53,843 nt of DNA from JABSOG01 sp041583135 (GTDB lineage Bacteria > Pseudomonadota > Gammaproteobacteria > Enterobacterales > Alteromonadaceae), in NCBI GenBank assembly GCA_041583135.1, contig JBFHGJ010000032.1, positions 1 to 53,843 of the forward strand, read 5' to 3'. Each line of letters starts with the position of its first letter. Position 1 is the stretch's first letter. The position numbers were made by a program, and so were the translations under genes. The notes below the pieces were generated by a model, which worked only from the letters and a program-made list of their open reading frames with translations, did no database searches and was not told the origin of the DNA. Positions 26,187 through 34,811 of this stretch are shown here, piece after piece.

Positions 26187-27304
26187 AAAAAATAGAGATC
26201 AGCCAGCTGCGTAAAGACATTGACGCCATCGACAGCCAAATGGTTGAACTGTTGGCCAAACGCAATAACCTCACCCGCAAAGTCGGGGTATACAAAAGCC
26301 AGACCGGGGTGCCGGTGTATGTGCCCGAGCGTGAAGTTGAGCTATTGTCTGCCCGCAGGCGTCAAGGTGAGTCGCTTGGTGTTAGCGCTGAATTGGTGGA
26401 AGATTTGCTCAGGCGAATTATGCGCGAGTCATATTTGACCCAAGACGGCCATTTTCACTGCACCAACCCGGATATCCGTAAAATCGTGGTGTTTGGTGGT
26501 GGTGGTGCGCTAGGTGGCGCCTTTGTCAGAATGTTTCGGCTGTCGGGCTACTTGGTTCAGGTGTTCGAAAAGGACGACTGGGATAAGGTTGATGAAGTGG
26601 TCGCTGGGGCGGATATGGTCTTGATGTCGGTGCCTATCAATGTCACGGTCGATGTCATCAACAAGCTGCCCAAACTGCCGGATAACTGTATTTTGGCCGA
26701 CCTCACCAGTGTTAAATCTGCGCCGCTTGAGGCGATGCTGGCCAAGCATAGCGGGCCTGTGGTGGGACTGCATCCGATGTTTGGCCCAGATAGCTCGTTT
26801 GTGAAGCAAATCGTGGTGGTGTGCGAAGGGCGCAAGCCACAAGCCTATCAATGGATGCTAGAGCAAATCCGTATTTGGGGTTGTACTTTGTATGATACCC
26901 AGCCGCAAGAGCATGATAAGGCGATGCAGATGATCCAGATCATGCGCCACTTTTCTAGTTTTGTATATGGGCGTAACCTGCAACAAGAAAACCCCGATCT
27001 CGACAAATTGCTGGCGTTCAGCTCGCCGATATACCGCCTAGAATTGGCGATGGTTGGCCGCTTGTTTGCGCAAAATGCCCAACTTTATGCCGACATTATT
27101 TTTTCATCTAAAGAGGCCATCGACCTACTTAAGCACTATATCAGCACCTATGAAGAAATGGTTAAACTGCTTGAGAAGGACGATAAAGAGGGCTTCAAAC
27201 GTATTTTCAGTGAAGTCTCCCAGTGGTTTGGCGATTATGCTGTGGCCTTTCAAAAAGAAAGTCGTGGCTTGTTGCTCAAAGCCAACGATCATCGCAGCTT
27301 GTAA
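26183..27304 (+). CDS. tyrA: Bifunctional chorismate mutase / prephenate dehydrogenase (T-protein)
   Basis: The ATG at 26183 gives 373 residues, the same length as I recall for E. coli TyrA. Residues 1-90 are an AroQ-type chorismate mutase (LRKDIDAIDSQMVELLAKRN, KVGVYKSQ). From about residue 100 a prephenate dehydrogenase follows, with a dinucleotide-binding loop FGGGGALGGAF and the catalytic-site segment GLHPMFGPD. It makes tyrosine precursors: chorismate to prephenate, then NAD-dependent oxidation to 4-hydroxyphenylpyruvate, cytosolic. The start overlaps the stop of the DUF1835 gene by four bases. The usual aroF partner of tyrA is not adjacent; I see no leader peptide or attenuator before it. 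Confidence 0.97.
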   Translation: MKKIEISQLRKDIDAIDSQMVELLAKRNNLTRKVGVYKSQTGVPVYVPEREVELLSARRRQGESLGVSAELVEDLLRRIMRESYLTQDGHFHCTNPDIRKIVVFGGGGALGGAFVRMFRLSGYLVQVFEKDDWDKVDEVVAGADMVLMSVPINVTVDVINKLPKLPDNCILADLTSVKSAPLEAMLAKHSGPVVGLHPMFGPDSSFVKQIVVVCEGRKPQAYQWMLEQIRIWGCTLYDTQPQEHDKAMQMIQIMRHFSSFVYGRNLQQENPDLDKLLAFSSPIYRLELAMVGRLFAQNAQLYADIIFSSKEAIDLLKHYISTYEEMVKLLEKDDKEGFKRIFSEVSQWFGDYAVAFQKESRGLLLKANDHRSL

Positions 27305-27310
27305 GCGAAC

Positions 27311-27880
27311 TCAGGACAAAAAGGCGGCAACACGGTGTTGTAGCGTCGGCACCACTTGCTGTTCGAACCACGGATTGCGTTTTAGCCATAAGGTGTTGCG
27401 TGGTGACGGGTGAGGGAGTGGCAAGAAGCCCTCAGGCAGATACTGTTCAAAGGCTTGTACTGTTTGTGTCAGGGTGGCCTTTTTGTTGGCGCCGAGATAG
27501 TGGTTTTGTGCGTACATGCCAATCAATAAGGTGAGTTCGACCTGCGGCATTAACGCTCTGAGCTTTTGATGCCAAGTTTGCGCGCATATGGGCGGTGGCG
27601 GTAGATCGCCGCTTTTACCTTTACCCGGATAGCAAAATCCGGCCGGTAAGATGGCGATTTGTTCAAGGCCGTAGAATTGTTCTCTCGACAGGTTTAGCCA
27701 GCTTCTCAGTCTATCGCCGCTTGGGTCATTCCAAGGAATACCGGTTGCGTGCACTTTGCTTCCCGGTGCTTGGCCGACGATCAATAGCTTGGCCTTTGGG
27801 CTGACCACGAAAACCGGCCTTGGTTCTAAGATGGCTTCACAGATACGGCAGGCTTTGGCCTGTGCAATCAATGGCTCCAT
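27311..27880 (-). CDS. Uracil-DNA glycosylase family protein, probable [4Fe-4S] type
   Basis: The 189-residue protein shows the uracil-DNA glycosylase superfamily core: VGQAPG (35-40, the water-activating loop) and LPHPSPRN near the C-terminus (the HPS loop). Four cysteines, C11 and C14 (CRIC), C83 and C99, have spacing close to that of Fe-S glycosylases of family 4, so an iron-sulfur cluster is likely. It is shorter than most family members. It is probably a DNA repair enzyme removing uracil, or a close relative with altered specificity. The gene ends six bases from tyrA on the other strand and starts 3 bp after the ThrE-like gene, so it is co-transcribed with that gene. Confidence 0.85.
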   Translation of the reverse strand: MEPLIAQAKACRICEAILEPRPVFVVSPKAKLLIVGQAPGSKVHATGIPWNDPSGDRLRSWLNLSREQFYGLEQIAILPAGFCYPGKGKSGDLPPPPICAQTWHQKLRALMPQVELTLLIGMYAQNHYLGANKKATLTQTVQAFEQYLPEGFLPLPHPSPRNTLWLKRNPWFEQQVVPTLQHRVAAFLS

Positions 27881-27883
27881 GGG

Positions 27884-29113
27884 CTATAACGACCTTATCG
27901 GTGGCAAAACGACATTGGCAAAAATGAGCCCTGCCACCAAAGACATAAAGATCATTAGCGTTTGCGGACCGACGCCTGCGGTATTGATGATGTGCTCGCC
28001 CGATAGCATGGTGCTAAGGCCAATATAGACTTTGGAGCCTGGCACCAGCAATACCATACCTTGTAGTGATACCACCAGCGCGGCGGTGTTGCGAATACGG
28101 GCGTAGAGGTTGGCATAAACCCCCATCGCCAGTGCGCCGACAAACGCACTTAAGGCATATCCGAGGTATTTACTGGCCCACAAAGTCGCGGCAAAGGCGA
28201 TAAACCCTGACAAGATCCCCCATGGCGCGTCGGTTAGCCGGGCTTTAAATGAGACGACCAGTGAGCCACACAATAAGGTAATGGCTATCCAAGTAGTCCA
28301 GTCCGGTACGTCTGAGGGTTTTATGTAAGGGAGCTGGGTAAACAGCAACTTACCGAGCGTAACCCCAAGCACTGCGCCAAAATAGAGTTTAAGCATGGTC
28401 ATTACGCCGTCCATCAGTTTGGCGGTGCCTGAGACCAAATGACGGTTGGACAGCTCCGCAAGGCCGACGGTAATAGACAGCCCGGGAATAAAAATAATGA
28501 TCGACGACAACACCACCAAAGGAATATTGATACCCGAGTCAAAACAGGCGATGGCTGAACCGATAAATGCCGAGGTTAAGGCGACCAAAGGCTCAAGCAT
28601 TTGAGCGATGCGCTTTGATCTTTGCGCCAATACCGCGAGGGCAAAGTTGACCAGGCTCAGTACCGTCGCCCATAAAACGTCATTCCAGCTGGAGTGCATC
28701 AACATGGCAAAAGCGCCGCCACTCAGACCAAACGACAGCAAGGTGCTGAACCAAGAATAAGGCTCTGGCGCTTGGGTGATCTCATCGAGCCGCAGTTTGG
28801 CGTGCTCTAAGCTCAGCTCGCCGGTCTCCAGTTGATAGGCCAGCTGATCGGTTGCGGCAAGTGATCCCAGTTCTATCTCACCGGGTTGTACTCTGAGCAT
28901 ATAGGTTTGTGGGTGGGGGTTGTGAGCATTGGACAAGACGAAAATCATCGAGGTCGGCGCAATGGCAAACGAACCGGTAATACCAATGGAATTGGCGACA
29001 CGGGTAAGGTGAGCCTCAAGGCGATGTGCCGGGGCGCCAAATTGATGTAGCGCCTTGCCTAAATCGATGATAAAGGCAAAGCTGGGATCGAAGACGGTTT
29101 GTGTATTGGACAA
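27884..29113 (-). CDS. Threonine/serine exporter family (ThrE-like) membrane protein
   Basis: The start is TTG at 29113 with AGGG eight bases before. The 409-residue protein has a soluble N-terminal ThrE domain (FIIDLGKALHQFGAPAHRLEAHL, about 10-130), then about ten membrane helices covering ThrE and ThrE_2 regions (IIFIPGLSITVGLAEL, LVPGSKVYIG). One chain therefore carries both halves that are split into two genes in some bacteria. Characterised members export threonine and serine with the proton-motive force. It is co-transcribed with the glycosylase gene downstream (3-bp gap). The actual substrate is not shown. Confidence 0.88.
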   Translation of the reverse strand: MSNTQTVFDPSFAFIIDLGKALHQFGAPAHRLEAHLTRVANSIGITGSFAIAPTSMIFVLSNAHNPHPQTYMLRVQPGEIELGSLAATDQLAYQLETGELSLEHAKLRLDEITQAPEPYSWFSTLLSFGLSGGAFAMLMHSSWNDVLWATVLSLVNFALAVLAQRSKRIAQMLEPLVALTSAFIGSAIACFDSGINIPLVVLSSIIIFIPGLSITVGLAELSNRHLVSGTAKLMDGVMTMLKLYFGAVLGVTLGKLLFTQLPYIKPSDVPDWTTWIAITLLCGSLVVSFKARLTDAPWGILSGFIAFAATLWASKYLGYALSAFVGALAMGVYANLYARIRNTAALVVSLQGMVLLVPGSKVYIGLSTMLSGEHIINTAGVGPQTLMIFMSLVAGLIFANVVLPPIRSL

Positions 29114-29169
29114 AGCAATAACCCTAACTCACAGTGTGTCGGCAAGCATACCACAATTGAATTGCGCGG

Positions 29170-29781
29170 TTATATCGAAGAACTGATGGTGAGTGATGAA
29201 ACCTGCATTCCGGGGCCGAGGTTACAGCCTTTCTCACCTACCGTGGAGCCACAGCTATATTGCGCAAAACCGTTGTCGGGGCGGGTGAAGCGATCGAAAC
29301 TATCGACATTTTCATCATCCCATACTACCGTTTCGCTGTTGTCGGTGGTTGCGGTGAGCATCGGGTTTGGGCTTTTAGGCACGCCGACTTCAATCAGTGG
29401 TATTGACCCGTCCAGAGCTAAAAAGTCGTCATCGGCTGGGCCATACGACCACATCATTTTTGACAACATGGCGACGGTCAGTACCACAGAGGCTGCCAGA
29501 GCCTGTAGTGGAATGCGAAAACGTTTGAACAATGAAATGACGCTGGGGTTATTCTCGCCGTCAATGGCAGCAAGCTTGGCATTGAGCGCTTTGTCGAAGG
29601 ACGCGCTCATCGGTGGCGCTTGCAGTGCGCTCAGTTCGGCTTTGGTTTGCTGCAACAGGGCAATGGCCTGTTGACACTGCTGGCATTGCATCACATGTGC
29701 ATTAAGCTCAAGGCGCTGCGCCGCGCTGAGTTGATTGTCAACAAAGCCGTCTAAAGTGGACGGATTGATGTTACATGTCAT
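29170..29781 (-). CDS. Membrane-bound anti-sigma factor with zinc-finger (ZAS) domain
   Basis: The 203-residue protein has an N-terminal zinc anti-sigma domain (HxxxCxxC: H29, C33, C36), a linker of helices to about 88, one membrane segment (about 90-109) and a periplasmic tail of about 90 residues with a Cys pair near its end. The layout matches the anti-sigma partner of ECF sigma factors: the cytosolic part holds the sigma factor inactive and the periplasmic part senses a signal or is cleaved. It lies downstream of the ECF gene on the same strand across a 172-bp gap that contains a hairpin (29806-29841). The gap is unusually long for a coupled pair. Confidence 0.88.
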   Translation of the reverse strand: MTCNINPSTLDGFVDNQLSAAQRLELNAHVMQCQQCQQAIALLQQTKAELSALQAPPMSASFDKALNAKLAAIDGENNPSVISLFKRFRIPLQALAASVVLTVAMLSKMMWSYGPADDDFLALDGSIPLIEVGVPKSPNPMLTATTDNSETVVWDDENVDSFDRFTRPDNGFAQYSCGSTVGEKGCNLGPGMQVSSLTISSSI

Positions 29782-29805
29782 TGCATTAAACCTTATTCAT
29801 TTTAT

Positions 29806-29841
29806 CTAGCGGGCGATACCGTTAGGTGTCAGGCCTGCTAG
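29806..29841 (-). other. Hairpin between sigma and anti-sigma genes
   Basis: CTAGCAGGC and GCCCGCTAG (read leftward) form a 9-pair stem with one G-T pair around an 18-base loop, 25 bases before the anti-sigma start. A shorter palindrome, GCCAATA-T-TATTGGC, lies at 29896-29910. These could terminate, attenuate or stabilise the transcript so that the two proteins are made in different amounts. Confidence 0.4.
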
Positions 29842-29953
29842 CGACTTTGTGCTTACGTTAAGCGCAGGTTATGTTACTGCTGTTGTTGCGTCTAAGCCAA
29901 TATTATTGGCGTTTTCCTATTACTTAGGTAACCGACGCTTAAAATAAGTTCAA

Positions 29954-30622
29954 TTAACTTTTCAAAAAATCCAAGAGGCGGTTTCGTGCGGCATTTAACC
30001 TTGAGCGCACGGTGCCGACCTTAATCGACAATATCTGGCCAATTTGTTCATAGCTGAAGCCTTCGCGGTCAGTCAGTAGTAGCAGTTGCCGTTCTTCTGG
30101 CTTGAGCTGGTCGATGGCGCTGGCGACCTTTTTTTGCATATTGTCATTGATGGTCTGTTCCAATGGGCACTCATCGGACACCAGCTGTTTACTGAGTTGC
30201 TGTGCATTGCCCGGCTCTAACTGCTCTTGTGAGATGGAGTCGGTCTGATCGCTAAAGCGACGTTTGTGACTGCGAAAATAATTCAGCATCAAGTTGCGGC
30301 TGATGGCAAACAGATAAGTGGTGAACTTTGATTCGCCTCTATAATTTTCAGCCTGCTTGTACAGCTCGATAAAGACATCTTGCGTCAGATCTTCGGCATC
30401 GGCCTGCTTTTGCCCGATTTGAAAATAGATAAAGCTATAGATACGCTCTTTATGGCGTGTGACCAGTTGGTTGAAGGCCGCCCTATCACCTTGAACAAAG
30501 CGCTCAAGCAGTTGTTTATCGATAGCGTCATCCGTGGCAGAAGCTTGCGCTTCTTCCTGCGGTGCCTTGCTTTGGCTGTTCACCACCAAGGGCTTACCAG
30601 CGCTATCGCGTTTCAAACTCAT
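29954..30622 (-). CDS. ECF-family RNA polymerase sigma factor
   Basis: The 222-residue protein has sigma-70 region 2 (about 37-105, including RIYSFIYFQI, DAEDLTQDVFIELY and TYLFAISRNLMLNYFRSH) and region 4 (about 165-215, LKPEERQLLLLTDREGFSY with a helix-turn-helix in YEQIGQILSIKVGTVRSR). About 35 extra residues precede region 2. It would direct polymerase to a small regulon, probably envelope-related. It is preceded by an exported-protein gene 27 bp away and followed by its likely anti-sigma factor. Whether the upstream promoter is self-recognised cannot be judged here. Confidence 0.92.
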   Translation of the reverse strand: MSLKRDSAGKPLVVNSQSKAPQEEAQASATDDAIDKQLLERFVQGDRAAFNQLVTRHKERIYSFIYFQIGQKQADAEDLTQDVFIELYKQAENYRGESKFTTYLFAISRNLMLNYFRSHKRRFSDQTDSISQEQLEPGNAQQLSKQLVSDECPLEQTINDNMQKKVASAIDQLKPEERQLLLLTDREGFSYEQIGQILSIKVGTVRSRLNAARNRLLDFLKS

Positions 30623-30649
30623 CCCGAAATAACCTTCTACGGCGCTCTA

Positions 30650-31324
30650 TTAGCGTTTTTCTTGGTTTGACTGCTCGGGATCAAAGGTGGGCTTGGTGTT
30701 GTTCAACTCCTCAAAGCCCATGCGATTGATGCGATCTTCGACTTCCAGCGGACTGAGTGGTCTGCCTTTGCGGTTGGTGGTTCTGACGCTGTCGTCAACA
30801 ATATGGAAAGTGGGGGTTTCAAACCAAACCTGACCTTTACCTTCTAGTAGTACACCATATGAAACGGTGTCGGCAAACTCCGGAATATCGAGCACCAATG
30901 AGACTTCCTTCCAGTCTTTGGTGCCGGTGAGGCGGCGGTCGGACATATTGTCCAACGCCAAAGTACGGTTTTTACCTTCTACCCGAAACCAAGCTCCGAC
31001 ACTACGGGCATTTTTGGTTTTGATAAAGGTGCGCAGTAAAATGCGTTTGCCGCGCAGTTCTTCAATATTGGCGCTACGCATTAAGGTGGCAAAACTTCTG
31101 AAATTGGGGCTTAAGGATTTGATAAAACCCATATGACGGCCATTTTTCGACAAGGTCGTCAAAAAGCCGGTTTGATACTGCTCGGTGTTGTAACCTGCTT
31201 TACCCCAGCCATCGAGCGGGTCTGGGCGACCTTCATTATCGACATCGGCTCGGGCACCAAGACTGACCGCCAATAAGGCAAAAACTAAAGAAAAAACGGC
31301 AGTACGGGTGCTGAGCAGTCGCAT
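30650..31324 (-). CDS. Exported carbohydrate-binding-like protein in ECF sigma locus
   Basis: I start the gene at the ATG at 31324 because it begins with a signal peptide (MRLLSTRTAVFSLVFALLAV, cleavage near ARA-DV). An ATG twelve codons up would add a polar stretch. The mature protein (about 197 residues) has the pattern FATLMRSANIEELRGKRILL ... WFRVEG ... LALDNMSDRRLTGTKDW ... YGVLLEGKGQVWFE, which I know from jelly-roll, carbohydrate-binding-module-like domains. It ends with a charged tail. The function is not known. It leads a minus-strand set with the ECF sigma and anti-sigma genes, so it may be part of the signal input or simply share the promoter. Confidence 0.7.
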   Translation of the reverse strand: MRLLSTRTAVFSLVFALLAVSLGARADVDNEGRPDPLDGWGKAGYNTEQYQTGFLTTLSKNGRHMGFIKSLSPNFRSFATLMRSANIEELRGKRILLRTFIKTKNARSVGAWFRVEGKNRTLALDNMSDRRLTGTKDWKEVSLVLDIPEFADTVSYGVLLEGKGQVWFETPTFHIVDDSVRTTNRKGRPLSPLEVEDRINRMGFEELNNTKPTFDPEQSNQEKR

Positions 31325-31586
31325 CTTGGAATTATTCCTGAGTGTGGTTGATATCGCCATTAGTAACCGACCAAGCCAAAGAGTTCGCTTGGATGACTTT
31401 GCCCGGCATTATCTCTGATTTGATTAGCTCGAACAAGTTTAGCCCAGTTTCGATTTTACCGGCGGCGTATTTGTAGGCCTAGCCGTTCAAGTAGAAAGCT
31501 CATCTGATAGTGTCTAATGAATTGTTCCTTAAAAAATTCCAGTCCTTTGCATGGCTGAATTTGGGCAGCAGACTATACTGGACAGG

Positions 31587-32567
31587 ATGATGATTAAAAA
31601 AATGGTGGAGTCAATGACGCGTGTGTTGTGGCTTATATTGTTGGGATGGTTGCTGGTTGGTTGCTCACCGGCACCGGAACAGCCCAAGGTAAGGCTGGCT
31701 ATCAACCCTTGGCCAGGCTACGAGTTCTTATATCTAGCCAGTGAAAAGGGCTTTTTCAAGCAATATGGTCTTGATATTGAAATCGTTGAAATGTCATCTC
31801 TTGCCGATGTGCAAAGGCTTTATATTCAAGGCCGGGTAGATGCATTCGGCTCTACGGTCATTGAAGCTGTGCAGGCGGCAGGGGCTACTCAGTCACCTTT
31901 AGATATTGTGTTGATCCCCGATTTTTCCAATGGTGGCGATGTCATTATCGGCAATGACAAAGTGGCGTCGTTGGCCGACCTCAAGGGTAAAAAGGTCGGC
32001 GCCGAGGTCGGTTCATTGGGGATGTTTATTCTTCATGCTGCACTGCGTAAAGAAGGGATGAGTTTGGCTGATGTAAACGTGGTGAATGTTGAGCAACTCG
32101 ATATAAAGCGTAAATTTGAGCAAGGACTGATAGATGCGGTCGTGACTTATCCACCGTATTCTCTCGAGGTGCTCAAACTGCCTGGCTACCGTCAGGTGTT
32201 TGATACGACCGCTATTCCTGAAAAGGTGATTGATACCATCTCTTTGCGTCATGGCCTTATTGGCGACACTCAAAGTTGGGTCAACAAGTTTCATCAGGTG
32301 TGGCAACACACATTGGAATATGCCAAAGCCAATTCGGCGCATGCCTATGAGATCATGGCCGAGCGTCAAGGGATAACGGTGGCAGAATTTGGTGATGCCC
32401 TTAGCGGTTTGGAATTGGTGGGCTCGGATAGGCAACAGGCTTTATTAGGTTCGGAGCAACTCAAACAGAATATTGTTGATGCTTGCATGGTGCTTAAAAG
32501 TGCCGACAACGTTACCTTTAGCTGTGACAATATTACTGAGTTGGTGAGAGGACATAAAAGCCAGTGA
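31587..32567 (+). CDS. Solute-binding lipoprotein (NMT1/SsuA-like), probably a sensor partner
   Basis: The lipobox LLVGC, just before SPAPEQ, marks a lipoprotein. ATGs at 31551, 31587, 31590 and 31614 all precede it; I use 31587, though the GGAG close to 31614 makes that start possible. The rest matches NMT1/THI5-like and aliphatic-sulfonate-type binding proteins (LAINPWPGYEFLYLASEKGFF, DVQRLYIQGRVDAFGST, FSNGGDVIIGNDKV, LKGKKVGAEVGS). No ABC permease or ATPase gene is nearby. A hybrid histidine kinase gene begins 24 bp downstream, so the protein probably delivers a ligand to that kinase's periplasmic domain. The ligand is unknown. Confidence 0.85.
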   Translation: MMIKKMVESMTRVLWLILLGWLLVGCSPAPEQPKVRLAINPWPGYEFLYLASEKGFFKQYGLDIEIVEMSSLADVQRLYIQGRVDAFGSTVIEAVQAAGATQSPLDIVLIPDFSNGGDVIIGNDKVASLADLKGKKVGAEVGSLGMFILHAALRKEGMSLADVNVVNVEQLDIKRKFEQGLIDAVVTYPPYSLEVLKLPGYRQVFDTTAIPEKVIDTISLRHGLIGDTQSWVNKFHQVWQHTLEYAKANSAHAYEIMAERQGITVAEFGDALSGLELVGSDRQQALLGSEQLKQNIVDACMVLKSADNVTFSCDNITELVRGHKSQ

Positions 32568-32591
32568 AAAAGCCAAGAGAAGTGATGTGTA

Positions 32592-34526
32592 ATGACCATT
32601 AGTGTCACGCGTTTTCGTGATTCGATTAATGGCAAGCTGGTGATGCCGCTTGTTGGGATCTTTTGTTTTGTGATCTTGGTTTTTTTTCTGTCGGTAGAGT
32701 ATCGCACCCGCACGTTGGTTGAACAAAAGCTCAATGCCAGAGCTTTGGAGCTGGCCGATACCTTTAATATTGCGACAGAATCCAATAGTTCCACAGCCAA
32801 CTTCACTCGGGTGGTCAATGCCATTGGTGCCAGTGAAGATGTGCAACTTTTGTTTTTGCTCGACGACAGTGAAGGCTTGGTCGTCGCCTCATCGAAAAAT
32901 CGTTATCGTGGCAGCCGCATTGATGAGATTGCCGACGATGGGCTTAAAATGCGTTTGGTCGATGCCATATCGCGAGAGAAAAATACCCTCGATCAGGATG
33001 CGTCGGACCATTTATGGTTTACCTACAAATTGCAGTCTATCAGCGAATCGGGCGGCACCTTGAGACGGATGACTCTGTTGATAGAAGTAGACGTGTCTGG
33101 TTCTGAATCATACGTCAGAGCCATTAATCTTTATTTCCTAGCGGCGCTGATTGCGTTGCTAAGCATTATTTTAGCAATCTTCTATGTGTTGATGCGGCGC
33201 CTTGTGTTAAAACCGATAACCATGTTGATGGACTCAATCAAAAACACCAAAACCCTTAACCGACCTGTGTTGTCGGCGTACCGTTCAGACGATGAAATCG
33301 GTATTTTGAGCCGGGTGTACAATGAGTTGATTGTCGATAGTTTCAATAAGCAAGAAGCGCTGAGCAAAGAGCGTGAAAAAAGTGAAGCGGCACTTCAGGC
33401 CAAAAGCCGGTTTTTGGCGATGATGACACACGAGTTGCGGACACCGCTCAATGGGGTGATTGGTATGTCGGCTTTGTTGGAAAAACAAGTGGTTGATGAG
33501 CAAAAACGTGGTTATCTTTCGGTGATCCAAACCTCAGCCAACCAACTGTTGTCAATTATCAACGATACCTTGGACTTTTCTAAAATCGAAGCCGATAAAT
33601 TGGAACTCGAAGAACAGCCCTTTGATTTGGCGGGCATTTTAAAAGACATCTGTGCGATGTTCAGTCCTAAACAAGCCGGCGCTGAGGTCGCTGTGGTACT
33701 GGAATTGCCCGACATGCCCTTGCCGGAAGTGCTTGGTGATAAGGTGAGATTGAGCCAAGTGGTGATCAACCTGCTGGGCAATGCGGTTAAGTTTACCCAG
33801 CATGGTGAAATAGTGGTCAGTTTGCGTCTTGGTGAGCCGCGTGACAATGCGCTGTGTTTCAGCATTAGCGTAAAAGATAGCGGTATCGGGATCTCCGAAG
33901 AACACATGGGGCGTTTGTTTGAGGAGTTCTCACAGGCTGATTCCTCCACGACGCGAAAGTTTGGCGGTACCGGTCTTGGTCTTTGGATCTGTAAAAAGCT
34001 GGTGGAGAAAATGAACGGTAAGATCACCGTCAGCTCAGAGCTGGGTCAAGGCACAGAGTTTACCGTGACTTTGTGTTTAGCAACTTGCGCTGAGCGAATT
34101 GAAGCGATTAAAGATGCTCAGCAAAATCTGCCACCGCTCGACCTGACCGGATTCAATATCTTGTTGGTTGACGATACACAGATCAACCGCATGGTAGTGT
34201 CTGCTATTCTCGCGCCGTCGTCGGCCAACGTGGTGCAGGCCGAAAATGGTGAACAGGCGTTTGAAGTTTATCGGCAGCAGCCATTTGATATTATCCTAAT
34301 GGATTGCCTGATGCCGGTGCTGGACGGTTTTGAAGCCAGCAGAAAAATTCGACAATTCGAACAAAGCCAAGGTCGGCAGCAGGTGCCTATCATTGCCCTG
34401 ACGGCCAACGCCTTAGAAGATACCCACAAGCAGTGCCTCGCGGCTGGGATGAATGAATTTCTGACCAAGCCGGTGATTGCCGAGCAATTGGAGGCGGCGT
34501 TACGGCTTTATCTATTGCGTGATTAG
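32592..34526 (+). CDS. Hybrid sensor histidine kinase with C-terminal receiver
   Basis: The 644-residue protein has two membrane segments (about 17-34 and 177-200) enclosing a 140-residue periplasmic sensor, a HAMP-like linker to about 255, then HisKA with H280 (MMTHELRTPLNG). The ATPase follows, with N397 (LLGNAVKFTQ), DSGIGI and GGTGLGLWICKKL, and then a receiver domain from about 520 with D571 (IILMDCLMPVLDGFEAS) and a terminal LTKPV. No HPt domain is present, so signal output needs a separate phosphotransfer protein. It follows the solute-binding lipoprotein gene by 24 bp. The periplasmic domain has no family I recognise. Confidence 0.92.
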   Translation: MTISVTRFRDSINGKLVMPLVGIFCFVILVFFLSVEYRTRTLVEQKLNARALELADTFNIATESNSSTANFTRVVNAIGASEDVQLLFLLDDSEGLVVASSKNRYRGSRIDEIADDGLKMRLVDAISREKNTLDQDASDHLWFTYKLQSISESGGTLRRMTLLIEVDVSGSESYVRAINLYFLAALIALLSIILAIFYVLMRRLVLKPITMLMDSIKNTKTLNRPVLSAYRSDDEIGILSRVYNELIVDSFNKQEALSKEREKSEAALQAKSRFLAMMTHELRTPLNGVIGMSALLEKQVVDEQKRGYLSVIQTSANQLLSIINDTLDFSKIEADKLELEEQPFDLAGILKDICAMFSPKQAGAEVAVVLELPDMPLPEVLGDKVRLSQVVINLLGNAVKFTQHGEIVVSLRLGEPRDNALCFSISVKDSGIGISEEHMGRLFEEFSQADSSTTRKFGGTGLGLWICKKLVEKMNGKITVSSELGQGTEFTVTLCLATCAERIEAIKDAQQNLPPLDLTGFNILLVDDTQINRMVVSAILAPSSANVVQAENGEQAFEVYRQQPFDIILMDCLMPVLDGFEASRKIRQFEQSQGRQQVPIIALTANALEDTHKQCLAAGMNEFLTKPVIAEQLEAALRLYLLRD

Positions 34527-34616
34527 AGATCTAGCGGCAAATCAAGCTATTGAAATAGGTCGTGAAATCATGTGAGCTTGTGGGCAACTGAAGCAAAGCA
34601 AACGATATTTTTGCTG

Positions 34617-34653
34617 TTTTTTTCCACAAATACCTGAGTTTTTGTGGAAAAAA
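34617..34653. promoter_or_regulatory. Long AT-rich inverted repeat upstream of cytochrome c5 gene
   Basis: TTTTTTCCACAAA and TTTGTGGAAAAAA are perfect complements, 13 bp each, separated by 10 bases. The repeat lies about 90 bp after the kinase stop and 35 bp upstream of the -35 box at 34687. It may be a terminator (no T-run after it) or a regulator site with half-site TTTGTGGAAA. Confidence 0.4.
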
Positions 34654-34686
34654 GTGCGTTGAGTAACAAAAAATCGCCTGTGGGGT

Positions 34687-34715
34687 TTAACATAGCCCCT
34701 AAGCTCGGCTATAAT
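34687..34715 (+). promoter_or_regulatory. Strong sigma-70 promoter for cytochrome c5 gene
   Basis: TTAACA (34687-34692), a 17-base spacer and a perfect TATAAT (34710-34715). The distance to the ATG at 34812 gives a 5' leader of about 90 bases. Confidence 0.75.
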
Positions 34716-34811
34716 TCAGCTCTTTGTAAGCCCTGCCTTATATTTAACACACTGTCCGGCGGGTAAAGCGTAACCCTTCATTGATATGACAAAACGTATC
34801 GGATAAATAAT

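Noticed and set aside
29820..29841. Second copy of the GGTGTC REP-like motif near 29825
   Set aside because: AGGTGTCAGGCC shares only part of the motif and lacks the palindrome, so it is not counted as a copy.
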